From positions 1 through 35,105 of the forward strand of contig OMXS01000022.1 of assembly GCA_900315095.1 (NCBI GenBank): a DNA stretch of 35,105 bases, in the 5' to 3' direction. Shown here piece after piece: positions 12,166 through 20,271 of the stretch. The notes below the pieces were generated by a model. The model ran no database searches. It saw nothing but the letters and a program-made list of their open reading frames with translations, and was not told where the DNA came from. Source of the DNA: an uncultured Prevotellaceae bacterium. Lineage in GTDB: Bacteria; Bacteroidota; Bacteroidia; Bacteroidales; Bacteroidaceae. Numbering within the stretch: position 1 is the stretch's first letter; each line of letters begins with the position of its first letter. Position numbers and translations under genes: made by a program.

Positions 12166-15015
12166 ATGAGAAGAAATTCGTTGATTATACTTATGCTTTG
12201 CGCCTTCATTTTCATGATGGCCGCTGTCAACGTGCCTATGCTCAAGGGGACATATAACAAGAGGGTGAACGACTCCATCGCCGCCGACTCTGACTTCATT
12301 GAGACCTTGCTCGCACCGAGGATTCCGGCAATAGAGGAGCCGGAGGACACGGCTGGCGGGGACTCTATAGTGATGGACTCGCTGAGACAGGCCATCATGA
12401 TGCACAACAAGATTATAGACGACTCGATACGACTGGACAGCATCAACCGCAGCAAGTCTAACGGCATTGACGCGCCTGTGGACTACGCTGCCGACGACTC
12501 TATAGTGTACTACGCCTCTAAGCGCACCGCTTATCTCTACGGCAACACTAAGGTGAAGTACGAGAACATGGACCTTGCGAGCGAGAGGGTGTACATCAAC
12601 ATGGACAGCAACGTGGTGCATGCCATGGGCGTGACCGACACGCTGGGCAACAGCGACGGCACGCCGGTGTTCAAAATGGGCAACGACCAGTATGAGAGCA
12701 AGGAGATGGCATTCAACTTCAAGACGAAGAAGGGATACATCAGCGATGTGTACACCGAGCAGGAGGACGGGTTCCTTACCAGCGAGCGCTCGAAGCGCGA
12801 CTCCTCGGGAGTGCTGTACCTGGAGCACGGACGATACACGACATGCGACGAGGAGCATCCGGACTTCTACATCGCCCTGTCGAGGGCTAAGGTGAGACCA
12901 GGCAAGGACGTGGTGTTCGGACCTGCTTACCTCGTGGTGTGCGACGTGCCGCTGCCTCTCGCCATCCCTTACGGATTCTTCCCGTTCACGAAGAAATACT
13001 CCAGCGGTTTCATCATGCCGTCGTACGGCGACGAGAGCACACGCGGCTTCTACCTGAGAGACGGAGGTTACTACTTCGCCATCAGCGACAAGATGGACCT
13101 CAAGCTGATAGGTGAGATATACACCAAGGGCTCGTGGGGAGTGACGGCAACGTCGAACTATCGCAAACGCTACAAATACAGCGGCACGTTCCTCATGAGC
13201 TACCAGGACACGAAGAACGGCGAGAAGGGAATGCCCGACTTCTACGAGACAGAGAGTTTCAAGATTCAATGGAACCACTCGCAGGATGCCAAGGCGAACC
13301 CCTTCACCACGCTGTCGGCACGCGTGAACTTCGCCACATCGAGTTTCGAGCGCAACAACCTCACGTCAATGTATAACCCGCAGGCGATGACACAGAGCAC
13401 GCGTACTTCATCGGTGAGCTGGAACACCACGTTCTCGAGTCTGGGAATGACGCTGAGAGGAACGGTGAACCTCGACCAGAACATGCGCGACACCACGATA
13501 GAGATGACTCTGCCGAGCCTCGACGTGTCGGTGGCTCCGTTCTACCCCTTCAAGCGCAAGCACTCGGCGGGAAAAGAAAAGTGGTACGAGAAGATTAACC
13601 TCAGCTACACAGGACAGATACGCAACTCGATAAAGACCAAGGAGAGTAAGCTGCTGCACTCGAACCTCACAAAGGACTGGAAGAACGGCATAAGCCACAC
13701 CGTTCCCATCAAGGCGAGCTTCACGCTGTTCGACTACCTGAACGTTAACCCCTCGTTCACCATCACCGACCGCATGTACTTCAACAAGACGATGCGCTCG
13801 TGGGACGAGGTGGAGCAGAAAGAGGTGCGCGACACCCTGAACGGATTCTACAACGTGTACAACTGGTCGATGGCGCTGAACCTCTCGACAAAGCTCTACG
13901 GTATGTATATCCCGTCGAAGAAAATCTTCGGCGACAAGATAGTGGCTATAAGGCACGTGCTCACGCCTACGGTGTCGTTCAACTACGCACCAAGCTTCAC
14001 TAACTCGCGCTACGGCTTCTTCGAGCAGTACGCCAAAACGGATGCCGAAGGCAACGTCACAATGGTGGACTACTCGCCATTCGACGGTTATCTCTACGGC
14101 ACATCCAACAGGACGAAGACAGGCTCGGTGAACGTAACGCTGGGCAACAACGTAGAGATGAAGATACGCTCGGACAAGGACTCCACGGGATTCAAGAAAC
14201 TGAGCATCATCGACGACCTGTCGCTGAACATGGGATACAACATGGCCGACAAGGAGAGACCTTGGAGCGACCTTAACGTGGGCATCCGACTGAAATGGTG
14301 GAAGAACTATACCTTCTCGATGAACGCGCGCTTCGCCACCTATGCCTACGACCTGGACGAGAACGGGCACCCCTACGTGGGAACACACACCGAGTGGGGA
14401 CGCGGAAGATTCGGACGATTCCAGGGAATGTCGCAGACCTTCAACGTGACGCTGAACCCCGAAAAACTGAAGAAATGGTTCGGAGAAGGTGGAGACGATG
14501 ACGACGACAAGGACACCGACAACGACGACGAGGGAATAGACACGAACATAGAGAGCAACATAGACGACGATATGGAGAAAGGCGCGCATGCCGCCAAGAA
14601 ACGGAAATCCAAGGCTGAGACCGACGACGACGGGTATATGGCGTTCTCTATGCCGTGGTCGCTCACCATTGGCTATGGTATCTCGATGCGCGAGAATGTT
14701 GGAGGAAAGTTCAACACCAAGACCATGCGCTACGGGTATAAGTTCACGCAGACGCTGAACCTCTCGGGAAACATACGCATCAGCGACGGATGGAACATAC
14801 AGGTAAGAAGCGGCTATGACTTCGAGCACCACAAGATAAGTCTGACCACAGCATCGCTCAGCCGCGACCTGCACTGCTTCAACATGTCGTGCTCGGTGGT
14901 GCTGGCGCCATACACCAGTTATAACTTCACGTTCAGGTGCAACGCCGCAACGCTCACCGATGCGCTGAAGTATGACAAACGCTCGAGTTACACGAATGCC
15001 GTGCAATGGTACTAA
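12166..15015 (+). CDS. lptD: LPS-assembly protein LptD (Bacteroidetes type)
   Basis: 949 residues. An N-terminal hydrophobic segment (residues ~5-25) serves as signal peptide. It is followed by an Asp/Ser-rich linker and an OstA/LptA-like jellyroll (about 115-290), with AYLYGNTKVKYENMDLASERVYINM and later LPLAIPYGFFPF typical of the LptD family. The rest is a large beta-barrel of alternating aromatic strands that ends ...SSYTNAVQWY. LptD inserts lipopolysaccharide into the outer leaflet. Residues ~775-820 are an unusual Asp-rich insert (runs of D, then a KKRKSK basic patch), presumably an exposed loop. It is followed by genes for a glycosyltransferase and PlsC, which fits an envelope-lipid gene set. 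Confidence 0.9.
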   Translation: MRRNSLIILMLCAFIFMMAAVNVPMLKGTYNKRVNDSIAADSDFIETLLAPRIPAIEEPEDTAGGDSIVMDSLRQAIMMHNKIIDDSIRLDSINRSKSNGIDAPVDYAADDSIVYYASKRTAYLYGNTKVKYENMDLASERVYINMDSNVVHAMGVTDTLGNSDGTPVFKMGNDQYESKEMAFNFKTKKGYISDVYTEQEDGFLTSERSKRDSSGVLYLEHGRYTTCDEEHPDFYIALSRAKVRPGKDVVFGPAYLVVCDVPLPLAIPYGFFPFTKKYSSGFIMPSYGDESTRGFYLRDGGYYFAISDKMDLKLIGEIYTKGSWGVTATSNYRKRYKYSGTFLMSYQDTKNGEKGMPDFYETESFKIQWNHSQDAKANPFTTLSARVNFATSSFERNNLTSMYNPQAMTQSTRTSSVSWNTTFSSLGMTLRGTVNLDQNMRDTTIEMTLPSLDVSVAPFYPFKRKHSAGKEKWYEKINLSYTGQIRNSIKTKESKLLHSNLTKDWKNGISHTVPIKASFTLFDYLNVNPSFTITDRMYFNKTMRSWDEVEQKEVRDTLNGFYNVYNWSMALNLSTKLYGMYIPSKKIFGDKIVAIRHVLTPTVSFNYAPSFTNSRYGFFEQYAKTDAEGNVTMVDYSPFDGYLYGTSNRTKTGSVNVTLGNNVEMKIRSDKDSTGFKKLSIIDDLSLNMGYNMADKERPWSDLNVGIRLKWWKNYTFSMNARFATYAYDLDENGHPYVGTHTEWGRGRFGRFQGMSQTFNVTLNPEKLKKWFGEGGDDDDDKDTDNDDEGIDTNIESNIDDDMEKGAHAAKKRKSKAETDDDGYMAFSMPWSLTIGYGISMRENVGGKFNTKTMRYGYKFTQTLNLSGNIRISDGWNIQVRSGYDFEHHKISLTTASLSRDLHCFNMSCSVVLAPYTSYNFTFRCNAATLTDALKYDKRSSYTNAVQWY

Positions 15016-15018
15016 GGA

Positions 15019-15067
15019 CATTGAACTTTGAACTTTGAACTTTAATCTTTTAACTTTGAACATTGAG
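15019..15067 (+). repeat. Heptamer array behind lptD
   Basis: Seven exact period-7 units starting 3 bases after the stop: CATTGAA, CTTTGAA, CTTTGAA, CTTTAAT, CTTTTAA, CTTTGAA, CATTGAG. Looser words of the ACTAAAC/AACCACT type continue towards the next ATG at 15110. Confidence 0.9.
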
Positions 15068-15109
15068 TTTCCAAACGACTAAACAACCACTCCCCTAAAC
15101 CACTAAGAT

Positions 15110-15856
15110 ATGGAGGACAGCATTGTTATCATTCCGACCTACAACGAGAAGGAAAACATAGAGAAGATAATCCGCGCGGTTTTCGGTCTCGAGAAAGTGT
15201 TCCATATTCTCGTCATCGACGACGGTTCGCCCGACGGCACCGCCGCCATCGTTCACTCGCTCATAGACAACGAGTACAGCGACAGGCTCTTCATCATAGA
15301 GCGCTCGGGGAAGCTCGGGCTCGGCACCGCCTACATCACAGGATTCAAATGGGCGCTGGAGCACAACTACGAGTACATCTTCGAGATGGACGCCGACTTC
15401 AGCCACGACCCCAACGACCTGCCACGGCTCTACAGCGCCTGTGCCGACGAGGGCTACGACCTCGCCATCGGCTCGCGCTACGTCAGCGGAGTGAATGTAG
15501 TGAACTGGCCCATCGGACGAGTGCTGATGAGTTATTTCGCCTCGAAATACGTTCGCATAGTGACAGGATTCAATGTCCACGACACCACCGCAGGATTCAA
15601 GTGCTACAAGCGCAGAGTGCTGCAGACCATAGAACTAGACAAGATACGCTTCAAGGGCTATGGCTTCCAGATAGAAATGAAATACACCGCCTATAAGATA
15701 GGGTTTAGAATAAAGGAAGTCCCCGTAATCTTCGTGAACCGCAGGGAGGGCGTTTCCAAGATGAGCGGCGGCATCTTCGGCGAGGCTTTCTTCGGCGTGA
15801 TGCGGCTGAGATGGGACGGCTGGACAAGAAAATACCCTCCATTACCAAAGTCATAA
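15110..15856 (+). CDS. Polyprenol-phosphate mannosyl/glycosyltransferase (DPM1-like, GT2)
   Basis: 248 residues, the size of soluble DPM1-type enzymes. GT-A motifs are in order: IIPTYNEKENI (~5-15), VIDDGSPDGT (~36-45), the metal-binding EMDADFSHDPNDL (~90-102), GSRYVSG (~120) and the KGYGFQIEM region (~185). No C-terminal membrane helices are present, so this is the short form. The family transfers a sugar from a nucleotide sugar to polyprenyl phosphate at the inner leaflet. The donor sugar cannot be read from sequence. It lies 94 bases after lptD and is followed by plsC after 34 bases made of heptamers, probably in one transcript. Confidence 0.92.
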   Translation: MEDSIVIIPTYNEKENIEKIIRAVFGLEKVFHILVIDDGSPDGTAAIVHSLIDNEYSDRLFIIERSGKLGLGTAYITGFKWALEHNYEYIFEMDADFSHDPNDLPRLYSACADEGYDLAIGSRYVSGVNVVNWPIGRVLMSYFASKYVRIVTGFNVHDTTAGFKCYKRRVLQTIELDKIRFKGYGFQIEMKYTAYKIGFRIKEVPVIFVNRREGVSKMSGGIFGEAFFGVMRLRWDGWTRKYPPLPKS

Positions 15857-15891
15857 CACCTATCACCAAACACCCATCACCCATCACTATA
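15857..15891 (+). repeat. Heptamer array filling the glycosyltransferase-plsC spacer
   Basis: Five period-7 units: CACCTAT, CACCAAA, CACCCAT, CACCCAT, CACTATA. The first begins at the base after the stop codon and the last ends on the A of the plsC ATG, so the spacer consists of nothing else. Confidence 0.9.
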
Positions 15892-16652
15892 TGATACATT
15901 TTCTCTATTGCATATACCAGATATTGGTTTTCATACCGCTGCTGATACTGTCTACAATCATCACGGCGCTCACCGTAGGAATAGGCACCGCCATAGGCGA
16001 CGCCAGCTACTGGGGCTACTATCCAGGCAAGTGGTGGGCGAAGTTTATCTTGGCCGTGCTCTTCATTCCCGTGAAGGTTGAGGGGCGCGAGAACCTGGTG
16101 AAGGGACAGAGCTACGTCTTCGTCTCCAACCATCAGGGTGCATTCGACATCTTCCTTATCTTCGGCCACCTGTGCCGCAACTTCAAGTGGATGATGAAAC
16201 ACCAGCTGAAGAAGATTCCGTTTGTGGGATATGCATGCGAGAAGAGCAACCAGATATTCGTGGACAAGCGCGGTCCAAGCAAGATAAAACAGACATACGA
16301 GAAAGCGCGCGACATACTGAAGCATGGCATTAGTGTGGTGGTGTTCCCTGAGGGAGCGCGTTCGTTCACCGGTCACATGGGCACATTCCGCCGAGGTGCG
16401 TTCATGCTCGCCGACGAACTGCAACTGCCTGTGGTGCCGCTGACCATCAACGGGTCGTTCTACGTTATGCCTCGCACAAAAGACTGGCATTTCGTTTACT
16501 GGCACCCTCTCACGCTGACTATTCACAAGCCGATAGAGCCTACAGGGCACGGCGCGGACAACATAAAGAACGCGATGGACAAGAGTTATACCGCCATCAT
16601 GTCAGCGCTGGCACCAGAACATCAAGGCTTTATCGAGAATCCTGACCAGTAG
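15891..16652 (+). CDS. plsC: 1-acyl-sn-glycerol-3-phosphate acyltransferase
   Basis: 253 residues. The N-terminus has a membrane segment (~8-32). The acyltransferase motifs follow: SNHQGAFDIF (NHx4D, ~79-88), the GYACEKSNQIFVDK region (~115), FPEGARSF (~150) and LPVVPLTINGS (~180). PlsC makes phosphatidic acid from lysophosphatidic acid at the inner membrane. The family also includes lipid-A- and ornithine-lipid-type acyltransferases, so the exact acceptor is an inference. It is the last gene of the lptD-side cluster and is convergent with the metallophosphoesterase. The 112-base spacer between their stops is filled by octamers. Confidence 0.92.
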   Translation: MIHFLYCIYQILVFIPLLILSTIITALTVGIGTAIGDASYWGYYPGKWWAKFILAVLFIPVKVEGRENLVKGQSYVFVSNHQGAFDIFLIFGHLCRNFKWMMKHQLKKIPFVGYACEKSNQIFVDKRGPSKIKQTYEKARDILKHGISVVVFPEGARSFTGHMGTFRRGAFMLADELQLPVVPLTINGSFYVMPRTKDWHFVYWHPLTLTIHKPIEPTGHGADNIKNAMDKSYTAIMSALAPEHQGFIENPDQ

Positions 16653-16656
16653 GTTT

Positions 16657-16768
16657 ATTGGACGATTGGACGATTTCACTATTTTACAATTTCACGATTG
16701 GACGATTTCACGATTGAACAATTGTAAAATTGTGAAATTGTAAAATCGTAAAATAGCATAATTGTCAA
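16657..16768. repeat. Fourteen in-phase octamers filling a convergent spacer
   Basis: Units on the plus strand, all starting AT: ATTGGACG x2, ATTTCACT, ATTTTACA, ATTTCACG, ATTGGACG, ATTTCACG, ATTGAACA, ATTGTAAA, ATTGTGAA, ATTGTAAA, ATCGTAAA, ATAGCATA, ATTGTCAA. The first eight read in the direction of plsC and the last six in the direction of the opposite gene, yet the 8-base phase never breaks. The last unit contains the complement of the opposing TGA stop (16765-16767). Confidence 0.92.
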
Positions 16769-17937
16769 TTTTTCCTGTGTAATGTAATGACGACAACCTC
16801 GGGTTTCAGTCCTATACGGAAAGGAACGAAACCGCTGATGCCTGTGGTCACGAAGAGCGCGCGGCCGCTCGCATCCTCATACATGCCGTCGTACTCGTTG
16901 CAAGTGATGGCTGCAGGAGAGACACCTGCGATGTTCACCTGTCCTCCATGTGTGTGACCGCTGAGCGTCAGCTGTGCTGTTGTTCGCGGCAGAACGGTGC
17001 GCTGCCATGATGCGGGGTCGTGTTCCAGCATGATGGTGAATGCCCCCTGCGGCACGCCAGCCATCGCCTTGTCGGGATCTCCCTTCGTAGGAATGGGCAC
17101 CTTGCCGTCGTTGTGCATTCCAGCAATGAAGATGCTGTCGCCGCCGCGGCGTACGGTGAAGTTCTCATCCAATAGCAAATGCCACCCCATCTCTTCCTGA
17201 CGACCGAGCATCAGCTGATGGTTGTGTTTTGTTGTGGCAGAATCTGCACGCAGATAGTCGCCGTAGTCGTGGTTGCCGAGAACCGAGAAGACTCCGTCGT
17301 CGGCATTCAGTCGCTTCATAATAGGTATGGCAGGAAGCAGTTCGTCGGGGTGCATGTTCTGCAAGTCTCCCGTAAACGCTATCATATTTGCATGCTGGGC
17401 ATTCAGCGAGTCGACCACGATAGCCAACTGTCCTATGCTTCCCCAGATGTAACTTCCCACATGGGCATCACTGAAAAGAGCAACGCGATAGCCGTCGAAG
17501 GCGGGCGGCAGCTGTGCGGAATAGTAGTCCACACGGCGAACATTCACTCCCTTGCCACCGAAGAAAGCACCGTAGATTACCAACAGCAGACACATCACTC
17601 CCAACACCACGCCCACTCTGCGTCCGTTATTGCGGCTCGTCCATCCCTTGCGTTTGCACCAGGCACCTATCAGTGAGCATAAGGCAAACACCGCGGCAGG
17701 CACAATGAAAACGCCGAGCAACAACAGATAGAGGAACAACTGCCATGTCTCTATCGGAGCGAAACTACGCAGTTGAGCCAGCAGCAGAGTGTAAACAAGC
17801 ATTCCGATGCACGGCAGCCACAACAGCACATGCTTCCATTTGCTACCGCGCCAGCGTTCCTTCATCATGCCGTAGTCGATATAAAGGAACGGCAGCACAA
17901 TGACCAGTATCAGTAGTATGAATATTCTTGCTATCAT
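16765..17937 (-). CDS. Membrane-anchored metallophosphoesterase
   Basis: 390 residues. The N-terminal ~140 residues hold about four membrane helices (~3-20, 38-58, 68-95, 107-125). The catalytic domain (~150-390) carries the calcineurin-like motifs: FSDAHVGS (DxH), FTGDLQN (GDxxx), LGNHDYGD (GNHD), EHDP and GHTHGGQ. The architecture matches YaeI/YkuE-type phosphoesterases, whose substrates are unknown or lipid-linked. The soluble domain probably faces the cytoplasm or periplasm side of the inner membrane. It is last in the likely minus-strand operon behind the MetH activation-domain gene, from which it is separated by 169 bases of repeats without a visible promoter. Confidence 0.9.
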   Translation of the reverse strand: MIARIFILLILVIVLPFLYIDYGMMKERWRGSKWKHVLLWLPCIGMLVYTLLLAQLRSFAPIETWQLFLYLLLLGVFIVPAAVFALCSLIGAWCKRKGWTSRNNGRRVGVVLGVMCLLLVIYGAFFGGKGVNVRRVDYYSAQLPPAFDGYRVALFSDAHVGSYIWGSIGQLAIVVDSLNAQHANMIAFTGDLQNMHPDELLPAIPIMKRLNADDGVFSVLGNHDYGDYLRADSATTKHNHQLMLGRQEEMGWHLLLDENFTVRRGGDSIFIAGMHNDGKVPIPTKGDPDKAMAGVPQGAFTIMLEHDPASWQRTVLPRTTAQLTLSGHTHGGQVNIAGVSPAAITCNEYDGMYEDASGRALFVTTGISGFVPFRIGLKPEVVVITLHRKN

Positions 17938-17953
17938 AGTTCGTATTTTTATG

Positions 17954-17981
17954 GAGGAGGGAGGAAAGAGGAAGGAGGAGG
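17954..17981 (+). repeat. Purine-rich heptamer array
   Basis: Four period-7 units: GAGGAGG, GAGGAAA, GAGGAAG, GAGGAGG. It is largely complementary to the pyrimidine-rich end of the array at 18079-18106, so the two can pair across ~100 bases. Confidence 0.8.
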
Positions 17982-18022
17982 GAGAACACTACTGGGAGCA
18001 CTACTTTAAGCATTTCGCCCTC

Positions 18023-18106
18023 TGCTCTATGCTCTCTGCTCTATGCTCTCTGCTCTATGCTCTCTGCTCTATGCTCTCTCCTCCTTCCTCTCTCCTCCTT
18101 CCTCCT
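18023..18106 (-). repeat. Twelve pyrimidine-rich heptamers abutting a stop codon
   Basis: Plus-strand units: (TGCTCTA TGCTCTC) four times, then TCCTCCT, TCCTCTC, TCCTCCT, TCCTCCT. They end at 18106 and the stop codon of the minus-strand gene begins at 18107, so on the transcript the array starts at the first base after TAA. The array is 84 bases, exactly 12 x 7. Confidence 0.92.
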
Positions 18107-18919
18107 TTATATCAGATTCGACATAAGGAAGCGGCGTGCCGTCTCAACGGGTATTCCGCGGCGACTGGCATAGTCGGCAAGCTGGTCTTCCCCTATCTTT
18201 CCTATCGAGAAGTAGCGCGCTTCGGGATGAGCAATCATCAGCCCGCTCACCGATGCATGCGGTATCATCATGCCGCTCTGCGTCAGCCTTATGCCTATCC
18301 TGCGGGCACCGAGCATCTTATGTATTATGAAATTTATGCCAGTGTCGGGCAATGAAGGGTAACCTACAGCGGGACGTATGCCCGTGAAACGCTCGTTTAG
18401 CAAGTCCTCGATGGAGAGGTCCTCGTCTTTCGCATAGCCCCAGTAGTGCTTTCTCACCTCGAGGTGCATCTTCTCCACCGTTGCCTCGGCAAGACGGTCG
18501 GAAAGTGTCTGCGCCAGCATGCGGCTGTAGGGGTCGTCGCCGCCCGCCTTCTCCATATCGCGGTCAGTGGTAGCCATGAACACCCCCGCCTTGTCTTCAA
18601 TGCCCTGCGACTTAGGACGCACAAAATCGGCAAGCGAAAGGAACGGTCCTCTGCCGCCCGCTGTTGTCTGCTGACGCAACATCGGCAGACGTATGCCATC
18701 CATGACGATGTCGTCGCCGTCGCTGTTAGCACGGCAAATGGCAAACAAGACGTGCGTGCGGAACTTTCCCGACATGTCGTCGAGCATTGTCTCCGCGTCC
18801 TTTCTCAACTTCTCTTTCTCCTCTTCGGGCTTGCCGTTCATGCTCCATGCATGGAAGAAGTAAATCCAGTTGATGTATGGCCTTACGTCATTGATGTTAT
18901 AATCGAGTTGGATGGTCAT
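18107..18919 (-). CDS. Free-standing methionine synthase (MetH) activation domain
   Basis: 270 residues from the ATG at 18919. An upstream frame to 18985 overlaps pyrC and is unlikely. The start VRPYINWIYFFHAWSMNG matches the opening of the AdoMet-binding activation domain of cobalamin-dependent methionine synthase. The AdoMet motif is present as RPAVGYPSLPDTG (~190), and a C-terminal HPEARYFSIGKIGEDQLADYASRRG completes the domain. In MetH this domain supports reductive methylation of cob(II)alamin. Here it is a separate protein, so it must work in trans with a MetH encoded elsewhere or on another corrinoid protein. It follows pyrC by 19 bases in the same operon. Twelve heptamers follow directly. 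Confidence 0.9.
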   Translation of the reverse strand: MTIQLDYNINDVRPYINWIYFFHAWSMNGKPEEEKEKLRKDAETMLDDMSGKFRTHVLFAICRANSDGDDIVMDGIRLPMLRQQTTAGGRGPFLSLADFVRPKSQGIEDKAGVFMATTDRDMEKAGGDDPYSRMLAQTLSDRLAEATVEKMHLEVRKHYWGYAKDEDLSIEDLLNERFTGIRPAVGYPSLPDTGINFIIHKMLGARRIGIRLTQSGMMIPHASVSGLMIAHPEARYFSIGKIGEDQLADYASRRGIPVETARRFLMSNLI

Positions 18920-18938
18920 TCTGGGTGATGGATGAGTG

Positions 18939-20267
18939 TTATCTGAACAGCAGTTCCTCGCCCTTGCTGTCAGCACAGAACACACCTTTATTATATATAT
19001 GGTGGCCGTTGCAGAAAGTGTGCTCCACGCGCCATGAGAACTCGTGTCCCTCCATAGGGCTCCATCCGCACTTGCTCTGAATGATGTCCTTGGTCACCTT
19101 CCACGGTTCTCCGCGCTTCACGATGACGATGTCTGCCTTCATGCCTGGACGCAGAAAACCGCGCTCGCGCACCTCAAACAGCCGTGCAGGGGCATGACAC
19201 ATCAGTTCGGCAACACGCTCAATGTCCAGCACTCCCTTGTCAACGAGTTCGAGCATCGACACCAGCGAGAACTGTATCATGGGCATTCCCGATGCCGCAC
19301 GGGCACAACCGCCTTGCTTCTCACTCCACAGGTGCGGTGCATGGTCTGTACCCACGGTGGCTATTCTGCCGTCGGTGAGTGCCCGGCGAAGTGCATCGCG
19401 GTCGGCAGCCGACTTCACCGCAGGATTGCATTTTATGGCGGTGCCCAGTCGTTTGTAGTCTTCGTCAGTGAACATCAGGTGGGCAATGACCGCCTCGGCG
19501 GTGATATTGGGACATTCAGGGGTGAAAAGTTCCAGTTCACGGGATGTCGTAAGATGTGCCACATGCAAACGAGCACCATAGCGGCGCGCCATTTCCACGG
19601 CCAGCGCTGTGCTCTCATAACATGCCTCCACCGAGCGAATCTCAGGGTGATGAGTCACGTCAGGGTCTTCGCCGTAGCGTTCCTTTGCCTCCTTCATGTT
19701 CTGGTTTATAATGCCCGTGTCCTCGCAATGCGTCATGATAGGCAGCCGTGCGCTGCTGAATATCTGCTCAAGGGCGGCACGACGGTCCACTAGCATATTG
19801 CCCGTACTAGAGCCCATGAACAGTTTTATGCCTGGAACGCGATGCTCGTCAACCGCTTTCAGCACCTCCATATTATCGTTGGTGGCACCTATGAAGAAGG
19901 CATAGTTCACATGGCTTGTCCTGCTTGCGATGTTTTGTTTCTGCTCGAGAGCCTCGAGAGTGGTTGTCTGCGGACTGGTGTTTGGCATGTCGAAGAACGA
20001 TGTCACACCGCCGAATGCCGCCGCACGGCTCTCGCTTTCGATGTCGGCCTTATGCGTAAGACCTGGCTCGCGGAAATGAACGTGGTCGTCGATGATGCCA
20101 GACATCGCCACAGCACCGTCGCCCTCAATCACCTGTGCATCGCCAACGGCTGGCGCTTCGCCCGGGAATATGTTTTCGATACGGTCATTAGCAATGAGGA
20201 TTGAACCGCGCTGGCTCAATCCCTCATTCACTATCTCGACGTTTCTGATAAGTGTCTTGTTTACCAT
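18939..20267 (-). CDS. pyrC: Dihydroorotase (class I)
   Basis: 442 residues. It catalyses reversible cyclisation of carbamoyl-aspartate to dihydroorotate in pyrimidine synthesis. Amidohydrolase metal ligands are all present: H62 and H64 in DDHVHFREPG, the carbamylated lysine K148 in GIKLFMGSS, H180 in MTHCED, H238 in LHVAHLTT and D308 in GTDHAPH. The substrate-binding Arg and Asn follow the dihydroorotase rather than the hydantoinase pattern. Its start lies 4 bases from the stop of the DUF4369 lipoprotein and its stop 19 bases before the MetH activation domain, so the three are surely co-transcribed. The length is normal. Confidence 0.95.
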   Translation of the reverse strand: MVNKTLIRNVEIVNEGLSQRGSILIANDRIENIFPGEAPAVGDAQVIEGDGAVAMSGIIDDHVHFREPGLTHKADIESESRAAAFGGVTSFFDMPNTSPQTTTLEALEQKQNIASRTSHVNYAFFIGATNDNMEVLKAVDEHRVPGIKLFMGSSTGNMLVDRRAALEQIFSSARLPIMTHCEDTGIINQNMKEAKERYGEDPDVTHHPEIRSVEACYESTALAVEMARRYGARLHVAHLTTSRELELFTPECPNITAEAVIAHLMFTDEDYKRLGTAIKCNPAVKSAADRDALRRALTDGRIATVGTDHAPHLWSEKQGGCARAASGMPMIQFSLVSMLELVDKGVLDIERVAELMCHAPARLFEVRERGFLRPGMKADIVIVKRGEPWKVTKDIIQSKCGWSPMEGHEFSWRVEHTFCNGHHIYNKGVFCADSKGEELLFR

Positions 20268-20271
20268 AAGA

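Noticed and set aside
13408-15063. 551-residue open frame antisense to lptD
   Set aside because: It is a composition shadow: the residues are His/Val/Arg-rich without domains, while the plus-strand frame is a clear LptD.
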